Of a DNA stretch of 64,000 nucleotides, positions 24,198-33,012 are shown in pieces. How positions within the stretch are numbered: the first letter of the stretch is position 1; each line of letters opens with the position of its first letter. This DNA is from Achromobacter sp. Bel (lineage in GTDB: Bacteria > Pseudomonadota > Gammaproteobacteria > Burkholderiales > Burkholderiaceae_B), in assembly GCF_012928505.1 (NCBI RefSeq), contig NZ_JABBJN010000026.1:28502-92501 (forward strand), read 5' to 3'. A program made the position numbers and the translations under genes. The notes beneath the pieces were generated by a model. That model ran no database searches, was not told where the DNA came from, and worked only from the letters and a program-made list of their open reading frames with translations.

Positions 24198-26312
24198 TCA
24201 GTACGTCATGCGCACGCCCAGCAATACGCTGCGGCCCGGCAGCGGAGCCACCGACGAAATGAACGACGCGTGGTTGTACGCCAGTTTGTTCAGCAGATTC
24301 GTGCCGCGCAGATAGACTTCGTACCCCGTGGCGCCGTAGCGGCCGCGATAGGCGACCACGGCGTTGACCTGGTTGTAGCCCGGGGTGCTGTCTTCGTACG
24401 ACGCGATGTCCTTCTGCGAGAACACACGCGCGTATTCCACGCCGCCCGACCACTGTTGCCACGTCACATTGCCGCGCACACCCGCGCGCGCCGCCGGGAT
24501 GCGCGGCAGATTGCCGTCGCCGCCCGTCAACTTGCCGCGCACGTAGTCGCCGAACACCGCCGCCGAGAACACTGGGGTGAACTGGTGGCGCAGTTCGCCC
24601 TCGACGCCCGTGAATTCCGCGTCGCGCTGCGTGTATTCGATCAGGCGGAAATCTTCATACCGGTCAAGGGTATTCGCGTAGATGTAGTTCTTCACGCGGT
24701 TGTGGAACACGCTGGCCGAGAACGTCGTGTCGCCCGAGTGTTTGCGCAGGGTCAGGTCGATGTTGTGCGAAGTCTCGCGGCCCAGGTCCGCATTGCCCAG
24801 CTCGTAGGTATTGGTGGCCAGATGCACGCCGTCCGCATACAGTTCCTGCGCATTGGGCAGGCGTTGCGAGCGCGACAAGGACAACGCCACGGAATACTGC
24901 GGTGCGAAATCCCAGATGGCCGCAGCCGACAGCGACGTGCCGGCCAGGCTGCTGCGCGCCGCGCCACCCTCAGGCGAAATGCGCTGCCAGTCCTGGCGTG
25001 CGCCCACTTCGAAGCGCCAGTCGTTCAGCTGGTATTCCTCCAGCACGAACAGGCCAGTCGAACGCGTGCGGCTGCGGGGCAGGAACGCTTCTTCGCCCTC
25101 GGCCCGGAAATCGCTGTACGCGTTCTGCACGCCCACCACGCCGCGCCAGCCGGCGATGGGCTTGTGCTGCAACTCCAGGCGCAGGTCGTAACCCTTGTTC
25201 TTGAAGCGCGTGCCGACCTGCCCGCCTTCGATCTCGTCGTGCTGATAGTCGGTCAGGCCGCCCCGCACGCGGATCTTTTCGAAACCGGCAAACGGGTCCT
25301 GGTATTCCGCGCGCAAATCCAGGCGGTTGCTGCGCAGCTTCACGTAGGGCACACCGCCATGTTCGTGCTCGTGATCATGGTCATGGCCTTCTTCTTCTTC
25401 GTGGTCATGATCGTGCCCGCCGCAATGCAGGTGGGTGCCGTGCGGGTGGCAGCCTTCGTACTCGTGGTTATGCCCGGGCAGGCCGTACTTGCTTTCCAGG
25501 TGGGTGAACGCCAGGCCCACGTAGCCGCGCGGCGTGATCCACGACATGCCGACAGAACCCTGGGTGGATTCGCTGTACGAGCCTTCCAGCTTGCCGCCCG
25601 GCCAGTCCGGCACGTCGTAGTCGCTGGTGCGGCGCTTCATGCCTTCCACGCGCACGGCGAACTGCCCTTCGCCCGCCGTGATGCCTACCGCGCCCGCGCG
25701 TTCCTTGGTGCCGGTCGCGCCGCGCAATTCGGCTTCGGCCTCGATGCCCTTTTCCGGCACAGCGGTGGGGATTTTCTTATCCACCACGTTCACCACGCCG
25801 CCGATCGCGCCGCCCCCGTACAGCAGCGTCGCCGGGCCGCGCAGCACTTCGATCCGCTCGGCCAGCATGGGCTCGACCGTCACGGCGTGGTCGGGGGAAA
25901 TGCTCGACGCATCCATGACTTCCGAGCCGTCGGACAGCACCTTGACCCGCGGCGCGGTCTGGCCGCGAATCACCGGCCGGCTTGCGCCGCCGCCGAAGGT
26001 GTCGCTGTTGACGCCGGGCAGGTTCTTCAGGGTCTCGCCCAACGTGCCCGCGCGCTGCTCGATCAGCGCATCGCCTTCCAGCACCGAGGCAGGCAAGGTC
26101 GTGCTGTTCAAGTCCAGCCCCAGCGGGTTGGCGGACACGGTAATGGGGGCCAGCGTCTTGGCGCGATGGGATTCCGCTTCGCCCTCGGCCTGCGCGGCCG
26201 GGGCGATCAGCATCAGTGAGCAGACCAGGGGTTTCAACGCCCCCCGGCGGCCGGCCATCAGGCCCTTGGCCCCGCCTCTTCCCTCAACCGCCCCTAGTTT
26301 CTTGCCTTTCAT
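24198..26312 (-). CDS. znuD: TonB-dependent outer-membrane receptor, ZnuD-like
   Basis: 704 residues from the ATG at 26312, which has an AGAGAG ribosome-binding site. After a signal peptide (ends AQA near residue 43) comes the plug domain with GETLKNLPGVNSDTFGGG, RGQTAPRVKVLSDG and a VLRGPATLLYGGGAIGGVVNVVD box, then the beta-barrel ending in the family's aromatic-rich GVRMTY. Around residues 278-318 an extracellular loop is packed with His, Asp and Glu (HNHEYEGCHPHGTHLH, then HDHDHEEEEGHDHDHEHEH). That loop and a Zur-like box upstream are those of neisserial ZnuD, a zinc receptor. Haem or another metal complex is the less likely alternative. Confidence 0.88.
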   Translation of the reverse strand: MKGKKLGAVEGRGGAKGLMAGRRGALKPLVCSLMLIAPAAQAEGEAESHRAKTLAPITVSANPLGLDLNSTTLPASVLEGDALIEQRAGTLGETLKNLPGVNSDTFGGGASRPVIRGQTAPRVKVLSDGSEVMDASSISPDHAVTVEPMLAERIEVLRGPATLLYGGGAIGGVVNVVDKKIPTAVPEKGIEAEAELRGATGTKERAGAVGITAGEGQFAVRVEGMKRRTSDYDVPDWPGGKLEGSYSESTQGSVGMSWITPRGYVGLAFTHLESKYGLPGHNHEYEGCHPHGTHLHCGGHDHDHEEEEGHDHDHEHEHGGVPYVKLRSNRLDLRAEYQDPFAGFEKIRVRGGLTDYQHDEIEGGQVGTRFKNKGYDLRLELQHKPIAGWRGVVGVQNAYSDFRAEGEEAFLPRSRTRSTGLFVLEEYQLNDWRFEVGARQDWQRISPEGGAARSSLAGTSLSAAAIWDFAPQYSVALSLSRSQRLPNAQELYADGVHLATNTYELGNADLGRETSHNIDLTLRKHSGDTTFSASVFHNRVKNYIYANTLDRYEDFRLIEYTQRDAEFTGVEGELRHQFTPVFSAAVFGDYVRGKLTGGDGNLPRIPAARAGVRGNVTWQQWSGGVEYARVFSQKDIASYEDSTPGYNQVNAVVAYRGRYGATGYEVYLRGTNLLNKLAYNHASFISSVAPLPGRSVLLGVRMTY

Positions 26313-26327
26313 CTTTGCTCTCTTGGA

Positions 26328-26342
26328 TGTTATATCATTACA
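26328..26342 (-). promoter_or_regulatory. Zur-box-like operator
   Basis: TGTTATATCATTACA fits the neisserial Zur consensus as I recall it (TGTTATDWHATAACA) at 14 of 15 positions. The arm at 26327-26339 is repeated in inverted orientation at 26354-26366, giving a second half-site. Both lie 15-54 bases before the receptor ATG and overlap TATAAC, a likely -10 on the minus strand. Zinc repression of the receptor is the inference. Confidence 0.6.
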
Positions 26343-26541
26343 AATAGCTGATAAATGATATAACATTTCATATTCAACACAAGGATTTTTGGCAAGAACG
26401 TGACTTTTGAAACGGGGATTTGGCAACGGCGACGCACGGAATGGACGGCAGTATCCTCAATATTCGAAACCCGTTGACGCCCTACGCGCCGGTTGATCGG
26501 ATGTCGAGCGGTGACGGGTGGCCGCCAACAGGAGACCCCTC

Positions 26542-27021
26542 ATGATTCCCAAGAACACGATTTGCCTTTGGTACGACGGCACCGCGTTGGAAGCCGCCCA
26601 GTTCTACGCGAAGACGTTTCCCGACAGCACGGTGGACGCCGTCCACAAAGCGCCATCCGACTACCCCTCGGGCATGGAAGGCGACGTGCTAACGGTGCAA
26701 TTCACGGTGATGGGCATTCCCTGCCTGGGATTGAACGGCGGGCCCGCGTTCCGGCACAACGAGTCGTTCTCGTTCCAGGTGGCCACCGACGACCAGGCGG
26801 AAACCGACCGTTTATGGAACGCCATCGTCAGCAATGGCGGCCAGGAAAGCGAGTGCGGCTGGTGCAAGGACAAGTGGGGCATATCCTGGCAAATCACGCC
26901 GCGTGTGCTGACAGACGCCTACACGAGCGCGGACCGCGCCGCCGCAAAGCGGGCCTTCGAGGCGATGATGCACATGGGCAAGATCGATGTCGCCAAGATC
27001 GAGGCGGCCGTGCGCGGTTGA
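26542..27021 (+). CDS. PhnB/VOC-family protein (glyoxalase-like fold)
   Basis: 159 residues. The ATG at 26542 is chosen because AGGAG sits just before it. The sequence matches the small PhnB-like group often labelled 3-demethylubiquinone methyltransferase: LWYDGTALEAAQFYAKTFPDS, then LTVQFTVMGIPCLGLNGGP, FSFQVATDDQAETDRLW and WGISWQITPRVL. The VOC fold is a paired beta-alpha-beta-beta-beta module. No methyltransferase motif is present and the true reaction is unknown. It is a lone gene between the TonB receptor and the convergent PotD-like gene. Confidence 0.88.
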   Translation: MIPKNTICLWYDGTALEAAQFYAKTFPDSTVDAVHKAPSDYPSGMEGDVLTVQFTVMGIPCLGLNGGPAFRHNESFSFQVATDDQAETDRLWNAIVSNGGQESECGWCKDKWGISWQITPRVLTDAYTSADRAAAKRAFEAMMHMGKIDVAKIEAAVRG

Positions 27022-27036
27022 CCCAGGCCGTCGACA

Positions 27037-27055
27037 GGGCCGGCCGTGCCGGCCC
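27037..27055. terminator. GC hairpin between convergent genes
   Basis: GGGCCGGC (27037-27044) pairs perfectly with GCCGGCCC (27048-27055) across a three-base loop. It sits between the stops of the VOC gene (27021) and the PotD-like gene (27063). There is no U-run. A two-way terminator is plausible. Confidence 0.5.
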
Positions 27056-27062
27056 CGCCGCC

Positions 27063-28112
27063 TTAACCCGCCTTAAATTCCTTGTTCCAGAATTCCAGCA
27101 TGTCGGCCTTGCCTTCCGTCAGCCGCTTCAAGTCATAGGCGTGCAGCAGCTTCACTTCCGCCTCCGAGAAGCCCACGCGCTTCAGGTTGTCGGGCAGCGA
27201 CGCATTCGTGACCGTGGGCGCGTAGCCCATTTTCTCGGCGAAGCCAATCTGGCCTTGCGGGTCCAGCATCGCGTTCAGGTATTCCCAGGCGGCGTCCTTG
27301 TTGCGGCTGTTCTTGGCGATCCCGGCCTCGAACGACACGGGCACCGAGCCCTCCTTGGGGATCACGAAGCCCAGCGGCAAGCCGCTGTCCTTCCACTGCA
27401 GCGCGCGCGCCTTCCACATGCACGCGATGGCGATTTCACCGGATTTGAAGGCGGACGCGACCGCCTCGTTGGACGGGTAGATGCGCGGCGCGTTGGCCTT
27501 GAGTTTGGTCAGGAAACGCTTGCCGCCGTCGAAGCTCTTGGTGTCGCCGCCCGCCCCCAGGCCCACGAAGACGGCGTTGTACAGGTAGAGAATGTCCGAA
27601 AAGCCGACCTGGCCCTTCAGCTTGGGGTCCAGCAGCGCTTCCAGGGAGTCTGGCGGCGTCGGGAATTTCTCGGTGTTGTAGACCAGCGTCATCGCGCTGA
27701 AGATGTGCGGGATCGAATACGCCGTCTTCAACGCGTCGATCGCATGCGCCAGGTTGGGCAGCTTCTTCGCGTCGATGGGCTCCAGCGTGCCCGAGCGCTC
27801 GGCGTCGTACATGTCGACTTCGCCCAGCAGCGCGACGTCCATGCTGCCGCGCCGCGAATTCTTTTCGGCGCGCAGCTTGGTCACGCGGCCCACGGCGTTG
27901 CCGGTGTCGTAGACGACTTTCACGCCCCGCTTGTCGACGATGGGGTTGATGATCTGCTGCAGCAGGTTCTGGTAGTCGCCGCCCCAGGTGCCCACGACGA
28001 TCTCTTTTTCGGCGGCGTGCGCCATGCCCGGCACCCAGCCCAGCGCGGGTGCCAGCGCCAGGCCGGAAGCGGTCTTGATAAAGCCACGGCGAGTCAGGTT
28101 TTTCTCTTGCAT
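27063..28112 (-). CDS. PotD/AfuA-like ABC binding protein with Tat signal
   Basis: 349 residues. The N-terminus carries a twin-arginine signal, TRRGFIKTASGLAL, with cleavage near AHA at residue 33. The mature protein begins EIVVGTWGGDYQNLL, a hallmark of polyamine/opine/thiamine-type extracellular binding proteins (SBP_bac_8/PotD group). Tat export suggests it folds in the cytoplasm before secretion. It ends the leftward operon whose other genes encode matching permeases and ATPase (32123-34926), with a 93-base gap from the GTPase gene. The ligand is probably the substrate of the two amidohydrolases encoded between them. Confidence 0.9.
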   Translation of the reverse strand: MQEKNLTRRGFIKTASGLALAPALGWVPGMAHAAEKEIVVGTWGGDYQNLLQQIINPIVDKRGVKVVYDTGNAVGRVTKLRAEKNSRRGSMDVALLGEVDMYDAERSGTLEPIDAKKLPNLAHAIDALKTAYSIPHIFSAMTLVYNTEKFPTPPDSLEALLDPKLKGQVGFSDILYLYNAVFVGLGAGGDTKSFDGGKRFLTKLKANAPRIYPSNEAVASAFKSGEIAIACMWKARALQWKDSGLPLGFVIPKEGSVPVSFEAGIAKNSRNKDAAWEYLNAMLDPQGQIGFAEKMGYAPTVTNASLPDNLKRVGFSEAEVKLLHAYDLKRLTEGKADMLEFWNKEFKAG

Positions 28113-28205
28113 AACAACCTCGTATCGAAGGGGAACTGACGACTTGCTACGGTGCGGACGCGTGGCCGGCTGTGCCCGGCCGCGCGTCCCGGGTTTTGGC
28201 GATGT

Positions 28206-29183
28206 TCAGGCCAGCATGTCCACGGGGGCATGCGGCGCGGACGCCCGGATTTCGTCGGCGTCGGTGTCGCGCGCGATGACGATGATGGCGTCCGGCGCAT
28301 CGGGTTGCCGGGTCAGGCGTTGCGGCGCGCTGAAGGTGGTGCCCACGGACTGGATCAGGATGGGCTCGGCGCAGTCGCTGACGCGCACCACGGCCTTGAC
28401 CCGCAACAGGCGTTCGCCGCAAAGCCCCGCCAGGTTGTCCAGCCATTCCGAAAAATCGGTCCAGCTGATGCCTGCGCGCGCGCGGGCCGCCATGACGCGG
28501 ATGCGCGGGTGCGCGGCGCCCTGCCCGCCGGCTGTCAGCATCCGCGCGGCCAGCCCCGCCAGGTCTGCGACGCCTTGCGACGGCGCGAACGCCGATTGGA
28601 CTGCGCGCTGGCGGTCCGGGTCGGCGATGACGGCGGCCAACGGGTTCAGGCCGGCGGCGCGCGCCGCGCGCGCTTGCAATGCGCCCGCCGGCAGCAGGTC
28701 CGTCTTCGTCAGCACGATCCGGTGCGCCGCGCCGAACTGCGCCATGGCTTCGTCCATCCCGGCCAGCGCGTCGGGGGCCCGCGCGCAGTCGTCCGTGCAG
28801 ACCACCGTCAGCCGCAGGCCGCGGCCCGCCAGCTCGGGATCGGCCAGCGACGCAATGATCGGCCCCGGGCGCGACAGGCCGCTGCATTCCAGGATCACGC
28901 GCTGAAGCGGGCCTGCGCCTTCGGGGCGCGGCGCGTCCAACAGCGCGCTCAGCGTGTAGACAAGGTCACTGCGCAGCGAGCAGCAGACGCAGCCGTTGGC
29001 CATCAGCGTCATCGGCACGTTGTCGCTGTCATTGGCGACGATGGCGCCGTCCACGCCGACCTCGCCCGCCTCGTTGACGATCACGCCCGTGTCGCGGGAA
29101 GCCGGGTCACGCAAGTAGTCCACCAGCAGCGTGGTCTTGCCGCTGCCCAGGAAACCGCACAAGAGGAACAGGTCGACCGCCAT
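28206..29183 (-). CDS. CobW/COG0523-family GTPase, putative metallochaperone
   Basis: 325 residues from the ATG at 29183; the preceding gene's stop lies one base away. Walker A is GFLGSGKTT (residues 10-18), the metal-binding CxCC motif is C65-V-C-C68 within NGCVCCSLRSDL, and the guanine-specificity motif is TKTD near 160. A CobW C-terminal domain follows (VKAVVRVSD near 265, LFS-type end). COG0523 proteins use GTP to insert zinc or other metals. Its place directly after two metal-dependent amidohydrolase genes suggests those enzymes as clients. Metal and client are inference. Confidence 0.9.
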   Translation of the reverse strand: MAVDLFLLCGFLGSGKTTLLVDYLRDPASRDTGVIVNEAGEVGVDGAIVANDSDNVPMTLMANGCVCCSLRSDLVYTLSALLDAPRPEGAGPLQRVILECSGLSRPGPIIASLADPELAGRGLRLTVVCTDDCARAPDALAGMDEAMAQFGAAHRIVLTKTDLLPAGALQARAARAAGLNPLAAVIADPDRQRAVQSAFAPSQGVADLAGLAARMLTAGGQGAAHPRIRVMAARARAGISWTDFSEWLDNLAGLCGERLLRVKAVVRVSDCAEPILIQSVGTTFSAPQRLTRQPDAPDAIIVIARDTDADEIRASAPHAPVDMLA

Positions 29184-29184
29184 G

Positions 29185-30843
29185 TCAGGCGCCTTCTTCC
29201 GCATTGTCGCAAGGCGAACCCGCAGGCGATCCCCCGAATGGCGGGCGTTCACCGTCCGCGTCATCCGCCCAGCTGCCCTTGACCATTTTGCGCACGTCCG
29301 CCAGCAGTTCCGCCGTGTCGTACACCACGCCGGACTTGATGGTCGTCTGCAGGCAGCGCTTCCATTCCACCTTGGCCGTGTCGTCGTTCAGGCGCATGGC
29401 GCCGGTGCCGAACAGCAGTTTGAAATCCGTCAGCGGATTCTGGTCGTGGATCAGCAGGTCGGCGCGCTTTTGCACGTCGATGGAGCCGGTGTCGTCATCG
29501 ATGCCCAGCAGCGCGGCGCTTTGCGAGGTGGCGGCACGCAGCACTTCGATGGGGTGGAATCCCGCTTCCTGCAGCAGTTCCAGTTCGCGCACGAAGCCGA
29601 AGCCGTAGATCTGGAAGATGAAGCCGGAATCGCTTCCCGCGCACACGCGCCCGCCCAGGTTCTTGTATTCGTTGATGAACTGCATCCACAGCCGGTAGTT
29701 CTGCTTCCACTCGATCTCGTTGGTGGTGCTCCAGCGGTACCAATAGGCGCCATGCCCGCCGCGTTGCGGCTGGAAGTACTTCCAGACCGCCTTCCAGGTG
29801 TAGTCGTCGTGCCAGTCGGCGCGGCGCGCGCGCATCAGGTCGCGATTGGCGTCGTAGATGTTGAACGTGGGCACGAAGGTATGGCCCAGCTCCAGGAACT
29901 GGTCCATGACCTGGCGCCACTTGGCCGACCCCGGCTGCGCGGCCTGCATGAAGGTCTGCCCAGCCACCGCGAAACGGTAGTACTCGTCGCTGTAGTTGTA
30001 GTCCGTTGGAAAGGACTGCACGATGCGGTCTTCGAACAGGGCTTCCGGCAGGCCGTAATAGTGTTCGGAACTGGTCAGCCCCCAACGCGCGGATTTCAGC
30101 GCGTTCACCCGTGTGACCGCCATCTGCGCGTGATGGCAGCCGGACCGCAGCCCCAGTTGCGCGGCTTCGTCCAGCGCCGCTTCCATGATGGCGGGCGGCG
30201 CGCCGAAGAACTTGATACCGTCCGCGCCGCGCGCAGCCAGCTTGCGCACCCATTCGCGGCCTTGCTCCGGCGTGTGGATGGTCTTGACGCGGTCGTTCAC
30301 GGCGGGAAACACGGAATGCACCACCATGCGCGGCGCGGCGATCTTGTTGGCGGCGGACAGTTCGCGCTGTTCCATCGTCCAGCCAAGGCCGCCCATCGCG
30401 CCCATCTCGCGCACCGTCGTCACGCCATGCGCCAGCCACAGTTTGTAGATGTAGTCGGCGGGCGGAACGATGCCGCTCATGGCGTGGTACGGCGTGCCGA
30501 TATGCGCGTGCGCGTCCACGAAGCCGGGCGTCACGAACTTGCCGTGGCAATCGATCTCGTGGTCGCCCGGACCTGGGCGGCGCTTCGGGTCAATGGCCTT
30601 GTGCGGCGTGCCCACGTTCACCAGCGCGGTGATCCGGTCGTTTTCAATGACGATATCCACCGGCCCCCACGGCGGCGCGCCGGTGCCGTCGATGATGGTC
30701 GCCCCGCGCAGGATCAACCGGGGAAACGGGCCCAGGCCGCGGTCGCGCGGCGCCGGCGCGGACGGTGGATACCAGCCTTTGGCGGCGTTGACGTCGCGGG
30801 ATTCTTCGCCGACTTCCGATTGCGAAAACGTGGGATCGCTCAT
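29185..30843 (-). CDS. Amidohydrolase-superfamily enzyme, long form
   Basis: 552 residues, longer than most family members. The N-terminal beta-sandwich starts LILRGATIIDGTGAPPWGP near 37, and the metal motif DAHAHIG (HxH) lies near 110. Further ligand candidates are GIKFFGAP (Lys, possibly carboxylated) near 205, SGCHHAQ near 230 and the Asp of AGSDSGF near 410. The C-terminus has the usual RADLLIHDQNPL. The insert rich in Trp and Tyr (about 280-390) is unusual. It would hydrolyse a C-N bond of an imported amide or cyclic compound. Five bases separate it from the next amidohydrolase gene upstream. Confidence 0.88.
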   Translation of the reverse strand: MSDPTFSQSEVGEESRDVNAAKGWYPPSAPAPRDRGLGPFPRLILRGATIIDGTGAPPWGPVDIVIENDRITALVNVGTPHKAIDPKRRPGPGDHEIDCHGKFVTPGFVDAHAHIGTPYHAMSGIVPPADYIYKLWLAHGVTTVREMGAMGGLGWTMEQRELSAANKIAAPRMVVHSVFPAVNDRVKTIHTPEQGREWVRKLAARGADGIKFFGAPPAIMEAALDEAAQLGLRSGCHHAQMAVTRVNALKSARWGLTSSEHYYGLPEALFEDRIVQSFPTDYNYSDEYYRFAVAGQTFMQAAQPGSAKWRQVMDQFLELGHTFVPTFNIYDANRDLMRARRADWHDDYTWKAVWKYFQPQRGGHGAYWYRWSTTNEIEWKQNYRLWMQFINEYKNLGGRVCAGSDSGFIFQIYGFGFVRELELLQEAGFHPIEVLRAATSQSAALLGIDDDTGSIDVQKRADLLIHDQNPLTDFKLLFGTGAMRLNDDTAKVEWKRCLQTTIKSGVVYDTAELLADVRKMVKGSWADDADGERPPFGGSPAGSPCDNAEEGA

Positions 30844-30848
30844 GGCGC

Positions 30849-32096
30849 TTACACCCCTAATGCGTTGTGTTCGATGACCCCGCCCTTCATGATCAGGGCC
30901 AGATGCTCGCCCTGCCCCAGCAGGCAGGACAAATCACGGTACGGGTTGCCGTCCACCAGCAGCACGTCCGCCAAGGCACCCGGCTGGATGCGGCCAAGCT
31001 GGCCGACCTGGTTCAGCACTTCGGCGGCGGTGGTGGTGGCGCACTGGATCACTTCCTGCGCGGACAGGACCTCGTTGCGGATGCGGAATTCTTCGCTTTG
31101 CAGGCGCTGCGACGGCCCCAGCAGGTCCGACCCGTAGCCGATCTTCACGCCCGCCTTCTTGTAGATCTCCAGCGAATGCAGGCCGGCGGTACGCACCGTC
31201 GCGATCTTCGCGACCGAATCCGGTGGCAGGCCGTAATCGGCCCCTTCGTTGGCCAGCGCCTCGTAGGTGACGAGCGTGGGCACCACGAACGCGCCCTTCT
31301 CGGCCATGAAGCGCGCCACGCGCTCGTCCACCAGGTTGCCGTGCTCGATGGTGCGCACGCCGTTGCGGATGGCGCGCTCGATGGCGTCGGCCGTGTAGGA
31401 ATGCGCCATCACGTAGGTCTGGCGGCTGGCGGCCTCGTCGACGATGACGCGGATCTCTTCTTCCGAATAGCCGAAGGACGCGATGGGGTCGGTGGGCGAC
31501 GCCACGCCGCCGGAGGCCATCATCTTGATCTGGTCGGCACCCATTTGCAGTTCCTGGCGCACGGCGCGACGCACATCGTCGATGCCGTCGGCCACGCGGC
31601 CGATGTCGCCGGCCCGGAAACAGCAGCCGCAAAAGCTCATCGGACGCAGATGGTCGGAACGCGGGCGCGGGTCGCCATGGCCGCCCGTCTGGCTGATCGC
31701 GCGGCCCGAGATGAACAGACGCGGCCCCTTGACCGTGCCTTCGTTCACCGCGCATTTCAGCCCCCATCCCGCGCCGCCCGCATCGCGCACGGTGGTGAAG
31801 CCGCGGCGCAGCATGGCTGCCATGATCGGCACCGCCCGCATCATCACCAGGGCGTCCGGCAGCACGCCCTGCGTGCTGAGGTTCAGCTGCGTGGCCAGCA
31901 CGTGCACATGCAGGTCGATCAGCCCGGGCATCAGCGTGCGCCCCGCCGCGTCGATCACCTGCGCGGACGCGCTGGAAAGCGGCTGGTCCGACACCTCCTT
32001 GATGACGCCGTCCTCGACCAGCACATGGTGGCCTTCCAGCAGGTCGGCCTGCAAGGGATCAAGCAGGTTCGCGTTCTTGAACAATACGGATGCCAT
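30849..32096 (-). CDS. Amidohydrolase, Xaa-Pro-dipeptidase-like group
   Basis: 415 residues from the ATG at 32096. Motifs are complete: DLHVHVLATQ (HxH) near 62, QIKMMASGGVASP with the carboxylated Lys near 185, MAHSYTADAI with the third His near 228, IEHGNLVDE with the fourth near 250, and the catalytic Asp in GYGSDLLG near 320. These are the features of the binuclear prolidase-like amidohydrolases (Sgx9260 type). It shares the operon with a second, more divergent amidohydrolase and an ABC importer, so the two may act in sequence on one peptide-like or N-acyl substrate. Confidence 0.9.
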   Translation of the reverse strand: MASVLFKNANLLDPLQADLLEGHHVLVEDGVIKEVSDQPLSSASAQVIDAAGRTLMPGLIDLHVHVLATQLNLSTQGVLPDALVMMRAVPIMAAMLRRGFTTVRDAGGAGWGLKCAVNEGTVKGPRLFISGRAISQTGGHGDPRPRSDHLRPMSFCGCCFRAGDIGRVADGIDDVRRAVRQELQMGADQIKMMASGGVASPTDPIASFGYSEEEIRVIVDEAASRQTYVMAHSYTADAIERAIRNGVRTIEHGNLVDERVARFMAEKGAFVVPTLVTYEALANEGADYGLPPDSVAKIATVRTAGLHSLEIYKKAGVKIGYGSDLLGPSQRLQSEEFRIRNEVLSAQEVIQCATTTAAEVLNQVGQLGRIQPGALADVLLVDGNPYRDLSCLLGQGEHLALIMKGGVIEHNALGV

Positions 32097-32122
32097 GAAA
32101 GTTCCTTGTTGTGGATTCGGGG

Positions 32123-33004
32123 TCAAGACGCCATGGTCTTGATGTAGCGCCGATGGATCAGCCAATTCGAGATCAATGCGATGACCAGCGTGCCGCATAC
32201 CAGGATGACGGCCAACGCCGCGCCGAACGGCCAGTTCGATGCGCGCGTGATCTGGTCGTACAGCGCGGGGGCCATCATCGTCAGGCCCGAACCACCCAGC
32301 AGCACCGGTGTGGCGTAGGCGTTCATGCACAGTATGAAGACCAGCATCGTGCCCGCCGCCACGCCGGGCGCCGCGATCGGCAGCACAATACGGCGGAACG
32401 TCGTGAAAAAGCTGGCGCCTACGTTTCGCGCGGCCTCTTCCACCGACAGGTCCATGCCTTCCAGCACGCTTTGCAGGGTCAGGATCAGATAGGGCATGAC
32501 GACGGCGGTCGTGCCGATGACCACCGCGGCCGGCGTGTACATCAGGGTCAGCGGCCGGTCGATCAGGCCCATTCCCTGCAGCACGGCGTTCACCACGCCC
32601 GCGTTACCCAGCGCCACCATCCAGCCCGCCGCCCGCACCACGTTGCCCACCATCAGCGGGAATACCAGCAGGATCACGAACAGGCTCTTGTACCGGCTTT
32701 GCGTGCGCGCCAGGAAATACGCGACGGGAAAGCCCAGCACCAACGCCAGCACGGTGCACAGCGCGGCCACCCACAAGGTGGTGAAGAAGATGTCGCGGTA
32801 GTAGGGGTCGCCGAAGAACTTGGCGTAGTTCTCGAAGGTGAAGGCGGTCTGCATCAAGTCCGCCGGGTCGAAATGGTTGAAGCTGTAGCGCGCCAGCTGG
32901 AGGATGGGGACCAGGATGATCACCAGCACCACCAGCGACGCGGGAAAGGCCAGCCCCGGCCCCAGCCAACGGCTGGGCCGCCCGTCTTGGTTCGCGGTCG
33001 TCAT
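32123..33004 (-). CDS. ABC transporter permease, PotB-like
   Basis: 293 residues from the ATG at 33004 (MTTANQD). It has about six membrane helices and the cytoplasmic EAA loop EEAARNVGASFFTTFRRIVLP near 185-205, through which it contacts the ATPase. It belongs to the spermidine/putrescine/iron type importer family. It lies 8 bases after the ATPase gene and 26 before the amidohydrolase gene. With the partner permease at 34063 it makes the heterodimeric channel. Confidence 0.92.
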   Translation of the reverse strand: MTTANQDGRPSRWLGPGLAFPASLVVLVIILVPILQLARYSFNHFDPADLMQTAFTFENYAKFFGDPYYRDIFFTTLWVAALCTVLALVLGFPVAYFLARTQSRYKSLFVILLVFPLMVGNVVRAAGWMVALGNAGVVNAVLQGMGLIDRPLTLMYTPAAVVIGTTAVVMPYLILTLQSVLEGMDLSVEEAARNVGASFFTTFRRIVLPIAAPGVAAGTMLVFILCMNAYATPVLLGGSGLTMMAPALYDQITRASNWPFGAALAVILVCGTLVIALISNWLIHRRYIKTMAS

Positions 33005-33012
33005 GGCGGCTC

